Assembly: GCA_001769535.1 (NCBI GenBank)
Contig: MEOH01000012.1
Coordinates: 1-64,000 of the forward strand
Reading direction: 5' to 3'
From: Bacteroidetes bacterium GWF2_38_335
Lineage (GTDB): Bacteria; Bacteroidota; Bacteroidia; Bacteroidales; GWF2-38-335
Length of the DNA: 64,000 nt
The notes under the pieces are model-generated. The model was not told where the DNA came from. It searched no databases and saw only the letters and a list, made by a program, of their open reading frames with translations. Positions within the stretch are counted from its first letter, which is position 1; each line of letters starts with the position of its first letter. This document shows, piece by piece, positions 17,148 through 25,471 of the stretch. Both the position numbers and the translations under genes were made by a program.

Positions 17148-17727
17148 TTTTACTTAATAATTTTTTTACACGTTTGTTTAATGATCCATTTTTATAAATG
17201 GGTAAAAGTTCATATACTTTATCTTTATTGAGCACATTAATATTATCAAAATAAAAATCCTTCATAAGGTATAAGGTGTCAAGGAATGCTCTTTCAGGAG
17301 AAGCTTCATTAATACCTGAGGGCAAGCTGATTATTCCTTTGTTGTTTAGCAGAACATCATATTTAATTTTTCTGAAACTAATGGTAATCTGTTTCCCCGG
17401 AAAATCAACTTCAATTTCCCTGCTTAGATAACTCACCATAGTTTTAGAGGAATAATATTGAAAAATGACCCCGGATTTTTGCAAAACAGTCTCGGTCGAA
17501 ATGTATGAAGGTTTATAAATTTTACAGGCCAATTCATCAATTTCAGGCATATCCTTGGTGTAGATTCCTTTTCGGATATTGTTAAGCTTCCCTTTTTTTA
17601 CATAGTAATTAATTTTCTGTTTGAGTAAATTGATGTTGGTTTCCCCGATTAGCTGGGCAATATCATTGAGGGAAAAAACAGTTCTTTTATCCCTGTATAT
17701 TTCGTATATAATATCCTTTTTTTGCAA
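17140..17727 (-). CDS. AbiEi-type antitoxin / transcriptional regulator
   Basis: A 195-residue protein. The N-terminal winged helix (VFSLNDIAQLIGETN...VKKGKLNNIRKGIYTK) is the AbiEi DNA-binding domain. The rest includes YKPSYISTETVLQKSGVI and SPERAFLDTLYL, both typical. In type IV AbiE systems this protein represses its own promoter and counteracts the toxin without binding it. The start is TTG, placed about 21 bases after a TACCTTTG box. It is the first gene of the pair. Confidence 0.88.
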   Translation of the reverse strand: MQKKDIIYEIYRDKRTVFSLNDIAQLIGETNINLLKQKINYYVKKGKLNNIRKGIYTKDMPEIDELACKIYKPSYISTETVLQKSGVIFQYYSSKTMVSYLSREIEVDFPGKQITISFRKIKYDVLLNNKGIISLPSGINEASPERAFLDTLYLMKDFYFDNINVLNKDKVYELLPIYKNGSLNKRVKKLLSKND

Positions 17728-17747
17728 GATAAATTCAATTTATGAAC

Positions 17748-17755
17748 CAAAGGTA
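17748..17755 (-). promoter_or_regulatory. -7 promoter box for the AbiE operon (TACCTTTG)
   Basis: On the minus strand TACCTTTG matches TAnnTTTG exactly and ends 20 bases before the TTG start at 17727. Confidence 0.45.
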
Positions 17756-18135
17756 TGAAATATTATTACATCAGGTTTATATTTTAATATTTTTTTTTAT
17801 ATCGAATCGTGAGACATGAAATTGCTTGTAGCAAAAAATCAGAGATATGACCGGGTTACTTTTTCGGGGTTGGATAAACAATAATTAAATTGAATGTCCG
17901 GTTTTGAATATACATCATAAAAAACTTCATCATTCATTTCCGCCGGAATGGATTTTTGGGTTTTAACGGATTTTAAACCGGCGGTTTTTTTAGCTTCGCT
18001 AAAACCCTGGGCGTTGCCCAGGGCTGAATTGACCTGGCCTTTCAGGCCGCTTGGGCCCAACGTTCTACCGTTCCAATGCCCAACCCCGTCACCCTGTTAC
18101 CTTGTCACTCTGTCACCTTGTTACCTTGTAACCCA
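17756..18135. other. Intergenic repeat region
   Basis: No supported gene. Holds the second copy of TCCGGCGGAAATGAATGA (minus strand, about 17930-17947), hairpins such as CCCTGGGCGTTGCCCAGGG (18006-18024) and an octamer tandem array (18088-18135). Reading frames here (17839-18060 minus and 17948-18370 plus) are products of the repeats. Confidence 0.55.
18088..18135. repeat. Octanucleotide tandem array
   Basis: Six consecutive 8-base units: GTCACCCT, GTTACCTT, GTCACTCT, GTCACCTT, GTTACCTT, GTAACCCA. The array runs right up to the stop codon of the oxidoreductase gene at 18136. Confidence 0.8.
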
Positions 18136-19260
18136 TCACCTCCCCACCATTCCCCCAACAAACTCAGCAATAGCCAAACAGGAAGTCAACCCCGGCGACT
18201 CAATGCCGATAAGATTTATAAAACCGGGGAATCCCTTTGAGGTTTCTTCACAAATAATAAAGTCGCGGGCCGGTTCACCGGGTTTCTGGAGTTTGGGCCG
18301 GATGCCGCACTGGTCCGGACACAGGTCTTCGGGCTCGATGAATGGTAAGAAGCGTACGGCCGATTCGTAAAAGCCCCTCATTTTATTTTTGTCAACGGAG
18401 TAATCGTGGTTTTTTTGCGGCAGGTATTCAGCCGACGGACCAAGTTTCATTCTGTGCGAAAGATCAAGCGTTGCATGAATTCCCAGTCCGACCGTATTGG
18501 ACTCAGGTACCGGATAAACCAGCCCGCTGATCATTTTTCCCTTGCCGTTTCCCACCGAAAAGTATTCGCCTTTCCAGTAACTGAGCTCATACTCCGGAAT
18601 TTTTAAACCGAGCATTTCTGCAATTTTATCGGAGAACAAACCGGCCGAATTGATAAAATATTCAGCGGTAAAAGTGTATTCTTGTTTATTACTATCAGTG
18701 ACGGTCACTGCATAGCCGTCATCAATTTTTTTAATGCAGGTGACCTCACTGCCATACACCATTTGTGTGCCGTTGATCACCGCATCGGTTTCGAGCTGCT
18801 TCATTAGTCCGTGCGAGTCAATAATTCCGGTCGACGGATAATGGATGGCCTTTATCGCATTAATATTGGGTTCGAGGGATAAAATCTCATCTTTTTCAAT
18901 GATGCGGCTGTCGGTTACCCCGTTGGCTTTGGCGTTTGCATAGATCTTTTCAATCTGAGCAGCTTCAAAATCACTTGTAGCCACGATGAGTTTTCCGCAT
19001 TTGCGGTGACCGATTTCATTTTTCAGGCAATAGTCATAAAGCAATTCTTTTCCTTTAACGCAAAGCTTTGCCTTTAAAGAACCTTTGGGGTAGTAGATTC
19101 CGGAGTGAATCACTTCCGAGTTGCGGCTGCTGGTTTCCTGACCAAATTTCGGATGTTTTTCGATGACAAATACCGAACCGTGAACTTTTGAAAGCTCGGC
19201 TGCAATGGCCAGACCAACTACTCCGGCGCCTGTTATGGTTATTTTTGTGTCCAGGTTTAT
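18136..19260 (-). CDS. L-2-hydroxyglutarate oxidase-like FAD-dependent oxidoreductase, start codon not apparent
   Basis: A protein of about 374 residues from the DAO/LhgO family, which oxidises 2-hydroxy acids using FAD. Reading upstream, the frame contains the FAD dinucleotide motif TGAGVVGLAIAAELSK, then QETSSRNSEVIHSGIYYPKG, and ends with GIESPGLTSCLAIAEFVGG. The only usual start codon (GTG 19113) lies after the FAD motif and would give a dead enzyme. Upstream of the motif, back to the in-frame stop, there is no ATG, GTG or TTG. An ATG about 9 bases before 19260 is out of frame and followed by a stop. Either a rare start (ATA or CTG) is used, or a small indel has broken the start. The 19260 end is therefore provisional. 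Confidence 0.75.
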   Translation of the reverse strand: MNLDTKITITGAGVVGLAIAAELSKVHGSVFVIEKHPKFGQETSSRNSEVIHSGIYYPKGSLKAKLCVKGKELLYDYCLKNEIGHRKCGKLIVATSDFEAAQIEKIYANAKANGVTDSRIIEKDEILSLEPNINAIKAIHYPSTGIIDSHGLMKQLETDAVINGTQMVYGSEVTCIKKIDDGYAVTVTDSNKQEYTFTAEYFINSAGLFSDKIAEMLGLKIPEYELSYWKGEYFSVGNGKGKMISGLVYPVPESNTVGLGIHATLDLSHRMKLGPSAEYLPQKNHDYSVDKNKMRGFYESAVRFLPFIEPEDLCPDQCGIRPKLQKPGEPARDFIICEETSKGFPGFINLIGIESPGLTSCLAIAEFVGGMVGR

Positions 19261-19318
19261 CTTTACATCCTTGTTTAATAGTTACAAAAATACCTAAAAA
19301 AATTAATTTTTACTTGAC

Positions 19319-19942
19319 TTAAATATTTTCACTTTTCCATCTTTCAGGCATTTTAAGAACAAAACCATCCCTTTTTTTAACTTCTTCAGGAAAAAGAATC
19401 TTTTTAAGGTTGTGCTTCCCAATTGTGAAATACCCATTTGCAAATTTTGTAAGTTCGAAAGAAAACCTGTCAGGAGGAAAAGCAAGAATTACTTGTTTAT
19501 TGGCAAACAGATTTCGAATTGTTTTGATAGGAGCAGCTAAATCGCTATCTGCTGAAATTAATAATGCTGTTTCAAATCTATTTTCAAATGCGTCTTTTAG
19601 AATTTCAACTGCAATATTTACATCCGTCATTTTCTCATTTGGCTTAATCATTTTGTATTTGCAATTCGGACAAATAATATTATTTGATTGATATTTTCCA
19701 TAAAATATTTCAATATCATCAAGCGATTCCAGTGCTTCAATATAAGTTTTCTGCCTTTTACTTTTATCGGGAGGAGATGAAACAAATGAAGTAAAATATT
19801 TTGTTTTTATGAGCTTTTGATCTGATTTCAACAAATTATTTGACAATCGAACCAGATCAGTCCAATAATATTTTTTCCATCCTTTTGATTTCAGCCCAAA
19901 ATAAAGATTAAATCCATCAACATATACAATTACATTTTTCAT
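19319..19942 (-). CDS. NYN-domain (LabA/DUF88-like) protein
   Basis: A 207-residue protein of the PIN-like NYN nuclease group. The acidic positions are visible in VIVYVDGFNLYFG (Asp9), EKMTDVNIAVEI and LLISADSDLAAPI. A CPNCK segment just before the second acidic motif suggests a bound metal or a structural loop. NYN proteins cut or bind RNA, but the substrate is unknown here. It has no operon partner. The region directly upstream, on the other strand, carries a promoter and the candidate small RNA. Confidence 0.85.
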   Translation of the reverse strand: MKNVIVYVDGFNLYFGLKSKGWKKYYWTDLVRLSNNLLKSDQKLIKTKYFTSFVSSPPDKSKRQKTYIEALESLDDIEIFYGKYQSNNIICPNCKYKMIKPNEKMTDVNIAVEILKDAFENRFETALLISADSDLAAPIKTIRNLFANKQVILAFPPDRFSFELTKFANGYFTIGKHNLKKILFPEEVKKRDGFVLKMPERWKSENI

Positions 19943-19944
19943 TT

Positions 19945-19976
19945 CTTGCTTTTCTGATATTTATGTTGTATTTTTG
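19945..19976 (+). promoter_or_regulatory. Promoter CTTG-N20-TATTTTTG
   Basis: CTTG at 19945-19948, a 20-base spacer and TATTTTTG at 19969-19976 fit the Bacteroidota vegetative promoter very well. No protein gene follows closely; a hairpin and a terminator do. Confidence 0.6.
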
Positions 19977-19982
19977 CATCCA

Positions 19983-20044
19983 TAACAGCGCTGAAGATAG
20001 CATCTTCAGTTTGACAGTCTGGTTCTGCCAGGCTGTTTCTTTTT
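19983..20044 (+). ncRNA. Candidate small RNA of about 60 nt
   Basis: Directly downstream of a good promoter is hairpin 1, CTGAAGAT/ATCTTCAG (19991-20009). Hairpin 2, ACAGTCTGG TTCTG CCAGGCTGT (20014-20036), follows and runs straight into TTCTTTTT, an intrinsic terminator. No open reading frame of note fits inside. The ends are estimated from the promoter and the T-run. It could be a regulatory RNA or a leader-type attenuated transcript, and I do not recognise a known family. Confidence 0.5.
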
Positions 20045-20373
20045 ATAGCATTTATGAAAATCAAATATATTAATAATAATTAAATATATGTTTATTTTTA
20101 TTAATATTATAAATGATTATCGGAAAACCTTGATAATAAAGTCGTCATTGCTAAGAGCGAGGCTGTTTCAAATGATAGTCAATTATTGCAATCTCTGAAA
20201 AATCAATTGATTTTAAATGAAGTCATAGAAATTGATCCGAAAACCTATAAATGATTGCAATATGATCGCTGATTTTTATCATTCAGGGTAAAAAACAAAC
20301 TCCTCTTAATATTAGTTTTGTTGTAAAAAACATTAATTTTGAACTGGTTAACAATTTAATTAAGGAGGTAAAA
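20045..20373. other. Intergenic region before the molbindin gene
   Basis: No gene is called. A 45-codon + frame ending at about 20253 (it reads NLDNKVVIAKSEAVSNDSQL and ends IDPKTYK) looks like the tail of a lost protein but has no start or partner. The rest is AT-rich. A strong ribosome binding site lies at the right edge. Confidence 0.4.
20362..20369 (+). promoter_or_regulatory. Strong Shine-Dalgarno (AAGGAGGT) before the molbindin gene
   Basis: AAGGAGGT sits 4 bases before the ATG at 20374. It is the clearest Shine-Dalgarno in the window; nearly all other genes here have only A-rich sequences before their start, as is normal for Bacteroidota. Confidence 0.8.
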
Positions 20374-20583
20374 ATGAAACACGGAGCAAGAAATACAATT
20401 ACAGCCAAAGTAAAAAGTATTAAAAAAGGCGATATTATGTCGATGGTAAAATATGAAATAGTTTTACCGGCAGAGATGGCTTCTGTAATAACAACAGAAT
20501 CACTCGAAGACCTGGATCTGAAAGTTGGTGAAGAAATTAAACTTGCAGTGAAAGCAATTCATGTATTGCCTTATAAAGAATAA
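20374..20583 (+). CDS. Molbindin (Mop / TOBE-domain molybdopterin-binding protein)
   Basis: A 69-residue single-domain protein. It begins with GARNTITAKVKSIKKGDIMSMV and continues with ITTESLEDLDLKVGEEIKLAVKAIHV, the standard Mop fold pattern (SARN...GxV...G......V........ITxxSxxxLxLxxGxxVxxxxKAxxV). Such proteins bind molybdate or tungstate oxyanions and may store them. It is a single gene with its own terminator. A molybdoenzyme operon lies about 22 kb away (42-44 kb). Confidence 0.93.
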   Translation: MKHGARNTITAKVKSIKKGDIMSMVKYEIVLPAEMASVITTESLEDLDLKVGEEIKLAVKAIHVLPYKE

Positions 20584-20608
20584 TAGTTCGAAAGTGTTTT
20601 AAAAAAAA

Positions 20609-20632
20609 GGCAACTCTACGTTGCCCTTTCTT
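20609..20632. terminator. Bidirectional intrinsic terminator
   Basis: GGCAAC TCTAC GTTGCC (20609-20625) is flanked by eight A on the left and a T-rich run on the right, so it can stop transcription of the molbindin gene (+) and of the convergent DUF1573 gene (-). Confidence 0.75.
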
Positions 20633-21435
20633 TATTGTTTAATTGGCTGTTCCTGGGGTACCGGTTTTGCAGCAACATTGACATTCCCTTTTATTGTAAT
20701 AACAGCATTTGAGTTGGTGGGATCATTGCAGGTCACTGTTATTGTTTTGCTCTGCTGGCCTGATTTTCCCGCCGAATTAAAAGTAACATGAAGCTTAGTC
20801 TTTTCACCTGATTTCAAGGTTGATTTTTCGGGGGTTCCTACGGTACAACCGCATGAGCCCTTAGTTTTCCTGATAATGAGGTCATTTTTTCCGGTGTTAG
20901 AGAAAACAAAATCATATTCAATCTTATCGCCCTGATTAATAGTCCCAAAATCATAAACCAGATTTTCAAACTGAATTTTTGGTGCATCTTTTAATTGTTT
21001 TGGGGTCATTTTTGAAAAGTCCTCAACAATATTTGCAGAAATGCTTATTGTCTTATCAGGCTGTAAACTGTCATTTGTTTTAATAATTAATCTGTCGTAA
21101 ACATACCCGAAATCATTTCGTTTTGCGGCATTGTATGTTACCAGAATATAGCCTTTTTGATTAGGATTTAGCGATTCGGGAACTGATTTGCATGTAATAT
21201 GCTCTGGTAGTCCCGGAAAAGAAATGGTAATTGGGGAATTCCATTCATTTAACATTTTTAAGGTATCAGTTTTAGAATCAGTCAGGTTAATATTCTGCAT
21301 CATCAACTGATTGGTGTTAAATTTCAGATGGCCGATTTGAGTCGGATATTCATCGGTTTTCGGTTTATCCTGAGCCGAAACTGTTAAGACAGAGACCCAT
21401 GCCACTGCCAATATAAAAAACATTCTTTTTTTCAT
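20632..21435 (-). CDS. Secreted DUF1573-domain protein
   Basis: A 267-residue exported protein with a signal peptide ending at VSAQ. The C-terminal half has the DUF1573 motif series: FENLVYDFGTINQGDKIEYDF, FSNTGKNDLIIRKTKGSCGC and LHVTFNSAGKSGQQSKTITV. DUF1573 is an Ig-like (ASH/SPD-2-type) β-sandwich, common in Bacteroidota exported proteins. The N-terminal half looks like a second, weaker β-sandwich of the same kind. The function is unknown. It is a single gene, convergent with the molbindin gene. Confidence 0.9.
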   Translation of the reverse strand: MKKRMFFILAVAWVSVLTVSAQDKPKTDEYPTQIGHLKFNTNQLMMQNINLTDSKTDTLKMLNEWNSPITISFPGLPEHITCKSVPESLNPNQKGYILVTYNAAKRNDFGYVYDRLIIKTNDSLQPDKTISISANIVEDFSKMTPKQLKDAPKIQFENLVYDFGTINQGDKIEYDFVFSNTGKNDLIIRKTKGSCGCTVGTPEKSTLKSGEKTKLHVTFNSAGKSGQQSKTITVTCNDPTNSNAVITIKGNVNVAAKPVPQEQPIKQ

Positions 21436-22067
21436 AATTCTATTTTATTGATTTATATTATTTCAATGATTAATTTTTTGTCTGTTTATTTGAAGTACTT
21501 TAATGGACAGCAAATAACCATAAAAGAAATTCTGAGGTATTGTTTTGCTTAGTTCCCTTTTTAATGCAGAACAAATAATGCCCCGAATTAAAAATAAACA
21601 TGTTCAGGTTATTATTTTTGTTCTTTGAGGCATGGGTGATTTTCTTTTTTAAAAAACGAAAGTGTTCTTCATTAAAAAGAGTAAAAGCGTAAACAACAGG
21701 GTAAAAATTGGGTACAGAAAGGGATGAAGGAATAAATACTTTTATAGACTTGTTAAGGGACGTGGAGAAATCAGATTCAGGTACAGCAGGGCTAAGACAC
21801 AGCAAATAAAGATTTACCACAGAGGAAATTCCCCTGTGGCAAAGATCCAATATTTGTGTCAATGTTGCCAACATTTGAATAATCTGTATAAATAAAAGCT
21901 GAGGTAGTCCTTAGACAACCCATCACTTTTTCCTGCTGCATTTTACTAATCACAGCTCCTGAAAAAACTCAATATCTTTTATATATGATCATTTATTAAT
22001 AAATTTCGATTTAAGCCATTACTGGCATTAATTATTTTACGCAAACAAAAATAGTGCAATTTTCAGT
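21436..22067. other. 630-base intergenic region
   Basis: I see no gene I can support. A minus-strand frame of 124 codons (21500-21874) has no family resemblance and no neighbour. A hairpin CCACAGAGG AAATT CCCCTGTGG lies near 21819-21841. The rest is AT-rich. Confidence 0.5.
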
Positions 22068-25000
22068 TTATTTTCTAATTATTTTAAACCTTTTGTTAAA
22101 TTCATTATTTCTAATCTCAACAAAATAAACCCCCGGATTAAACATTGAAACGTCAATTGAATTTATTCCTTTAGTAAGATTTTTTGAGAGAAGCTCTTTC
22201 CCGGATACATCAGTAAGTATCATTTCAAATGGTTCTTTTACCGAAATATTTATAATGTCTTCAAATGGATTAGGATAAATAATTATTTGAGTTGAATTTG
22301 AATTTAAGGAATTTATCCCCGAGCAAATAGAAATTTCCACCATTGCTGTGTCTATGGTCATACAGCCTGTTATATTGGTAACAGTTACATAAAAATACTC
22401 AATTCCAATTTCATATTCATCAGAATTTATTGTCATTGTGGGTGTTATTCCGCCATTTGACCAATTATATGTATAGACTCCGGGTACCGAAGGAGTCGCA
22501 TCCAATACAGCAATTTCACCGTAATTTTTGCAAAGTAAGGTGTCATGAAGATTCACATCAGGATGTTCAATAATGGTAACCAAAAAGGTGCAGGTATCGG
22601 TATTTCCGGAATAATCATAGGCAACAAATTCATAAACAGTTTCTCCGATTGGAGGAGTGCTTGTCGAAGGAAGTCCCTGTGTCTGGACCACGTAAGCACT
22701 GCAGTTATCGGTAGCTGTAATATTAAAAGTTATCGGGGTCACCGGACATCCAAATAAATCAGGCCAACAACTGATAACCGGGGCAATGGTATCAAGCACC
22801 TCAACCACAAAACTGCAAGAGGCTGTATTTCCATCATTGTCGTTAGCAGTAAGAGTTACTGTTGTACCGTTTATAATTTCAGTACCGGGCAAGGGATACT
22901 GATCAATCTGAATATCAGTATCACAATTGTCTGTGGCGGTTGCTAAGGAGGTATAATCGGGAACTATTGCTTCACAAGCTGCATTGGCATATAAAGCTGA
23001 GGGAGTTGAACAAGTAATCTCCGGATCAATGGCATCATGGACAATGGCATCAAAAAGGCAATAACCAACATTTCCTGAATCATCGGTTGAAGATAAATTT
23101 ATGGTTGTTGTTTCATGAATAGTGGAACCGGGTGCGGGGAATTGAATTACGGTGAGCGAAGCATCACAATTATCACTAACACTTACCAAACCGGTATAAT
23201 CAGGAAGAATCACATCACAATTGGCATCAGAATAGAAATCCTGATCGCCGGGATTGGTAATCACTGGTGAGGTGACATCAATTAAAAAAGCAGTGAAGGT
23301 AACCTGTGAACTATTGCCTGAGTCATCAATAGCCGTAATAGTAACTGAAACAGTTCCTGTCATAGCGGTGCCCGGAACAGGGGATTGGTTTTTAGTCACA
23401 GTGGCATCGCAATTGTCTGATGCAGTGGCAAGAGGTCTGAAATCAGGCAGTGTTGCGGTACAGCTGGCATTGGCTTCGACATTCTGATCTCCCGGATCGA
23501 CAAGTAAAGGATCAGTATCGTCAACAATGCTCAGTGAAAAATTGCATGAAGCAGTATTTCCGGCATCATCGGTAACAGTGAGGGTAACGGTAGTGGTACC
23601 GGTTATGGTTGTTCCGGCAAGCGGCGACTGTGTAACTGTCGGAGTAGCATCGCAATTGTCAGAAACAGTGGGCAGGGTGGTTAAGTTTGGTACAGTTGCC
23701 TGGCATGATGCATTGGCCGAAACAGTTTGGTTTCCGGGGTTTGTAATCGTCGGGTTGGTAGCATCAACCGGAGTAGCAGTAAACGTGCACTGTGAAGAAT
23801 TTCCCGCATCATCGGTGGCGGTAATTGTCACCGTTGTGGCTGAGGAGATGGTTGTACCTGAAGCCGGGGACTGGGTTTTAGCCACAGACACATCACAGTT
23901 GTCGGTAGCGGTAGCCATGCTGGTAAAGTTCGGAAGTACGGCATTGCAGCCCGATGACATGCTCACATTCTGGTTTCCAGGACAGGTAACTGTGGGATTG
24001 GTCACATCATTCAGATTCACGGTAAAACTGCAATTGGAAGAGTTACCCGAATCATCTGTTGCAGTGAGCGTAACCGTTGTTGAAGCCGAAATGACTGTTC
24101 CGGATGCCGGCAACTGGGTTATTGTCGGGGTGGCATCACATCCGTCGGTGGCTGTGGCCATGGAAATATAGGACGGCAGAGTGGCCTGACAGCTTGTATT
24201 GGCGTTCAGACTCTGTGTGCCCGGACAGGTAATGGTTGGTGCTACAGCATCCACCACGGCAACTGATATTGTCGGGGAATAAGCATAAACATCACCCAAA
24301 GCAGTTTTATATCCCCTTACACGGTAATAATATGTCTGTCCTATAGTTAAACCTGTTACATTTTCGGTCAAAGCTGTTCCCATATCTTTATAAGGATTAT
24401 ATCCTGTAATTTTATTGGTAAAAGCAGCATCGGTGGCAATTTCGAGGTAATATTTATCAACGGTTCCGGTTACCGGTGCTGCCCAGTTGGCAGTGAATCC
24501 GGTGCAGGTAATTCCGGTTGCGGCAGAAACCACCGGAGTGGTAATGGCAGCAGATCCGATCCAGTTTGAAGTACAGTCGGCAGTTGAAAGATCAAATCCT
24601 GATAATGCTCCTGTGTTTGCATTGGTTGTAAGATCGGTGAGAGAAGTAACTCCGGTGTTCACGCCGCATGCAGTACCATGGTTAAAACGGTAATAAGCAA
24701 CCAATCCTGAGGATGCCGGATCCACCACATTGTCCAGATTATCCTGTATTTGCGCCTGGGTGCGGGCAACATTCCAAACCCTCAGTTCATCCATGGCTCC
24801 GTCGAAGCTGCGGTTAAGGGTGGTGCTGTTACCAACGGCCATCACGTTGTTTGCATCGGAATAATGGATTCCTGCTCCGGTTTGATGAATCAAATAGGAG
24901 GCTTCCACGCCGTTAATGTAAACCGTTGCAACTTTTGTGTCGCCATCAAAGACAGCGGCTATGTGCACCCAACGGTTGAGGTCAATTGTTCCGGCAGCTG

Positions 25001-25325
25001 TTTTGGCCCGGGCCGGAGTGGAGCAATGGACGTAAAATTCAAGGCATTCTTCGGCAGCGGAGTTATCCATTTGGATCATCCAATAACCGGTTGAAACATC
25101 ACGTTTTTGTATAATACGGCCAAAATTGACTTCGCCAAAAGACCGGGGATTAACCCACACTTCGACGGTAAAGCTGTACATATCATCCAGAATCGCATTT
25201 GATCCACAGTTTACAAGATCATCCACACCGTCAAAATCCAGGGCATTTCCGGGATCCTGCGATTTAAGGTTTATTGTTGCCGAAAAGAAAATAATCAGCG
25301 CAAAAAGAAGTCTGCCGGTTTTCAT
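22068..25325 (-). CDS. Large T9SS-secreted protein: LamG, Fn3 and seven HYR repeats
   Basis: A 1085-residue exported protein. After the signal peptide (ending LKSQ) a LamG/concanavalin-like domain spans about residues 26-215 (ALDFDGVDDLVNCG ... GAMDELRVWNVARTQAQI). A Fn3-like domain follows at about 260-355. Then come seven HYR-type Ig repeats of about 81 residues, each with a DxxxPxIxxPGxQ start, SDNCD in the middle and TVTxTDDxGN near the end. The seventh is shorter and divergent. A PKD-like stretch precedes the final 75 residues, which are a type A sorting domain (IIYPNPFEDIINIS ... FNPGVYFVEI). It is likely a surface adhesin or matrix protein. It stands alone. Confidence 0.92.
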   Translation of the reverse strand: MKTGRLLFALIIFFSATINLKSQDPGNALDFDGVDDLVNCGSNAILDDMYSFTVEVWVNPRSFGEVNFGRIIQKRDVSTGYWMIQMDNSAAEECLEFYVHCSTPARAKTAAGTIDLNRWVHIAAVFDGDTKVATVYINGVEASYLIHQTGAGIHYSDANNVMAVGNSTTLNRSFDGAMDELRVWNVARTQAQIQDNLDNVVDPASSGLVAYYRFNHGTACGVNTGVTSLTDLTTNANTGALSGFDLSTADCTSNWIGSAAITTPVVSAATGITCTGFTANWAAPVTGTVDKYYLEIATDAAFTNKITGYNPYKDMGTALTENVTGLTIGQTYYYRVRGYKTALGDVYAYSPTISVAVVDAVAPTITCPGTQSLNANTSCQATLPSYISMATATDGCDATPTITQLPASGTVISASTTVTLTATDDSGNSSNCSFTVNLNDVTNPTVTCPGNQNVSMSSGCNAVLPNFTSMATATDNCDVSVAKTQSPASGTTISSATTVTITATDDAGNSSQCTFTATPVDATNPTITNPGNQTVSANASCQATVPNLTTLPTVSDNCDATPTVTQSPLAGTTITGTTTVTLTVTDDAGNTASCNFSLSIVDDTDPLLVDPGDQNVEANASCTATLPDFRPLATASDNCDATVTKNQSPVPGTAMTGTVSVTITAIDDSGNSSQVTFTAFLIDVTSPVITNPGDQDFYSDANCDVILPDYTGLVSVSDNCDASLTVIQFPAPGSTIHETTTINLSSTDDSGNVGYCLFDAIVHDAIDPEITCSTPSALYANAACEAIVPDYTSLATATDNCDTDIQIDQYPLPGTEIINGTTVTLTANDNDGNTASCSFVVEVLDTIAPVISCWPDLFGCPVTPITFNITATDNCSAYVVQTQGLPSTSTPPIGETVYEFVAYDYSGNTDTCTFLVTIIEHPDVNLHDTLLCKNYGEIAVLDATPSVPGVYTYNWSNGGITPTMTINSDEYEIGIEYFYVTVTNITGCMTIDTAMVEISICSGINSLNSNSTQIIIYPNPFEDIINISVKEPFEMILTDVSGKELLSKNLTKGINSIDVSMFNPGVYFVEIRNNEFNKRFKIIRK

Positions 25326-25440
25326 AGTTGTAGTATTTTAATAATTTAAAAATACAGATTTTTTTTAATTAGACATTGAATTATCTCAATTAGTTGCCTT
25401 TTATGGTGAAAATTAATTTAACAAATATGTTATTACTGCT

Positions 25441-25468
25441 ATAACTATGGCCTAAAGGCCATGGTTAT
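25441..25468. repeat. Inverted repeat around ATGGCCT AA AGGCCAT
   Basis: ATAACTATGGCCT and AGGCCATGGTTAT form a near-perfect hairpin with one mismatched pair. It lies in the 247-base gap between the HYR protein and cvpA, next to a second palindrome. Confidence 0.65.
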
Positions 25469-25471
25469 AGG

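Noticed and set aside
18088-18135. CRISPR-like short repeats
   Set aside because: Units of 8 bases without spacers; no cas genes in the window.
17948-18370. 140-codon + strand frame
   Set aside because: Runs through the octamer array and into the oxidoreductase gene in the antisense direction.
20119-20253. 45-codon protein-like tail (ends IDPKTYK)
   Set aside because: Reads like the end of a lost protein but has no start and no recognisable family, so it is not called as a pseudogene.
21500-21874. 124-codon minus-strand frame in a 630-base gap
   Set aside because: No signal peptide, no motif, no neighbour; could be real but cannot be supported.
23527-24171. Long (214-codon) + strand frame
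   Set aside because: It is antisense to the HYR repeats. The repetitive codon pattern of the real gene keeps this frame open, and the product has no family pattern.
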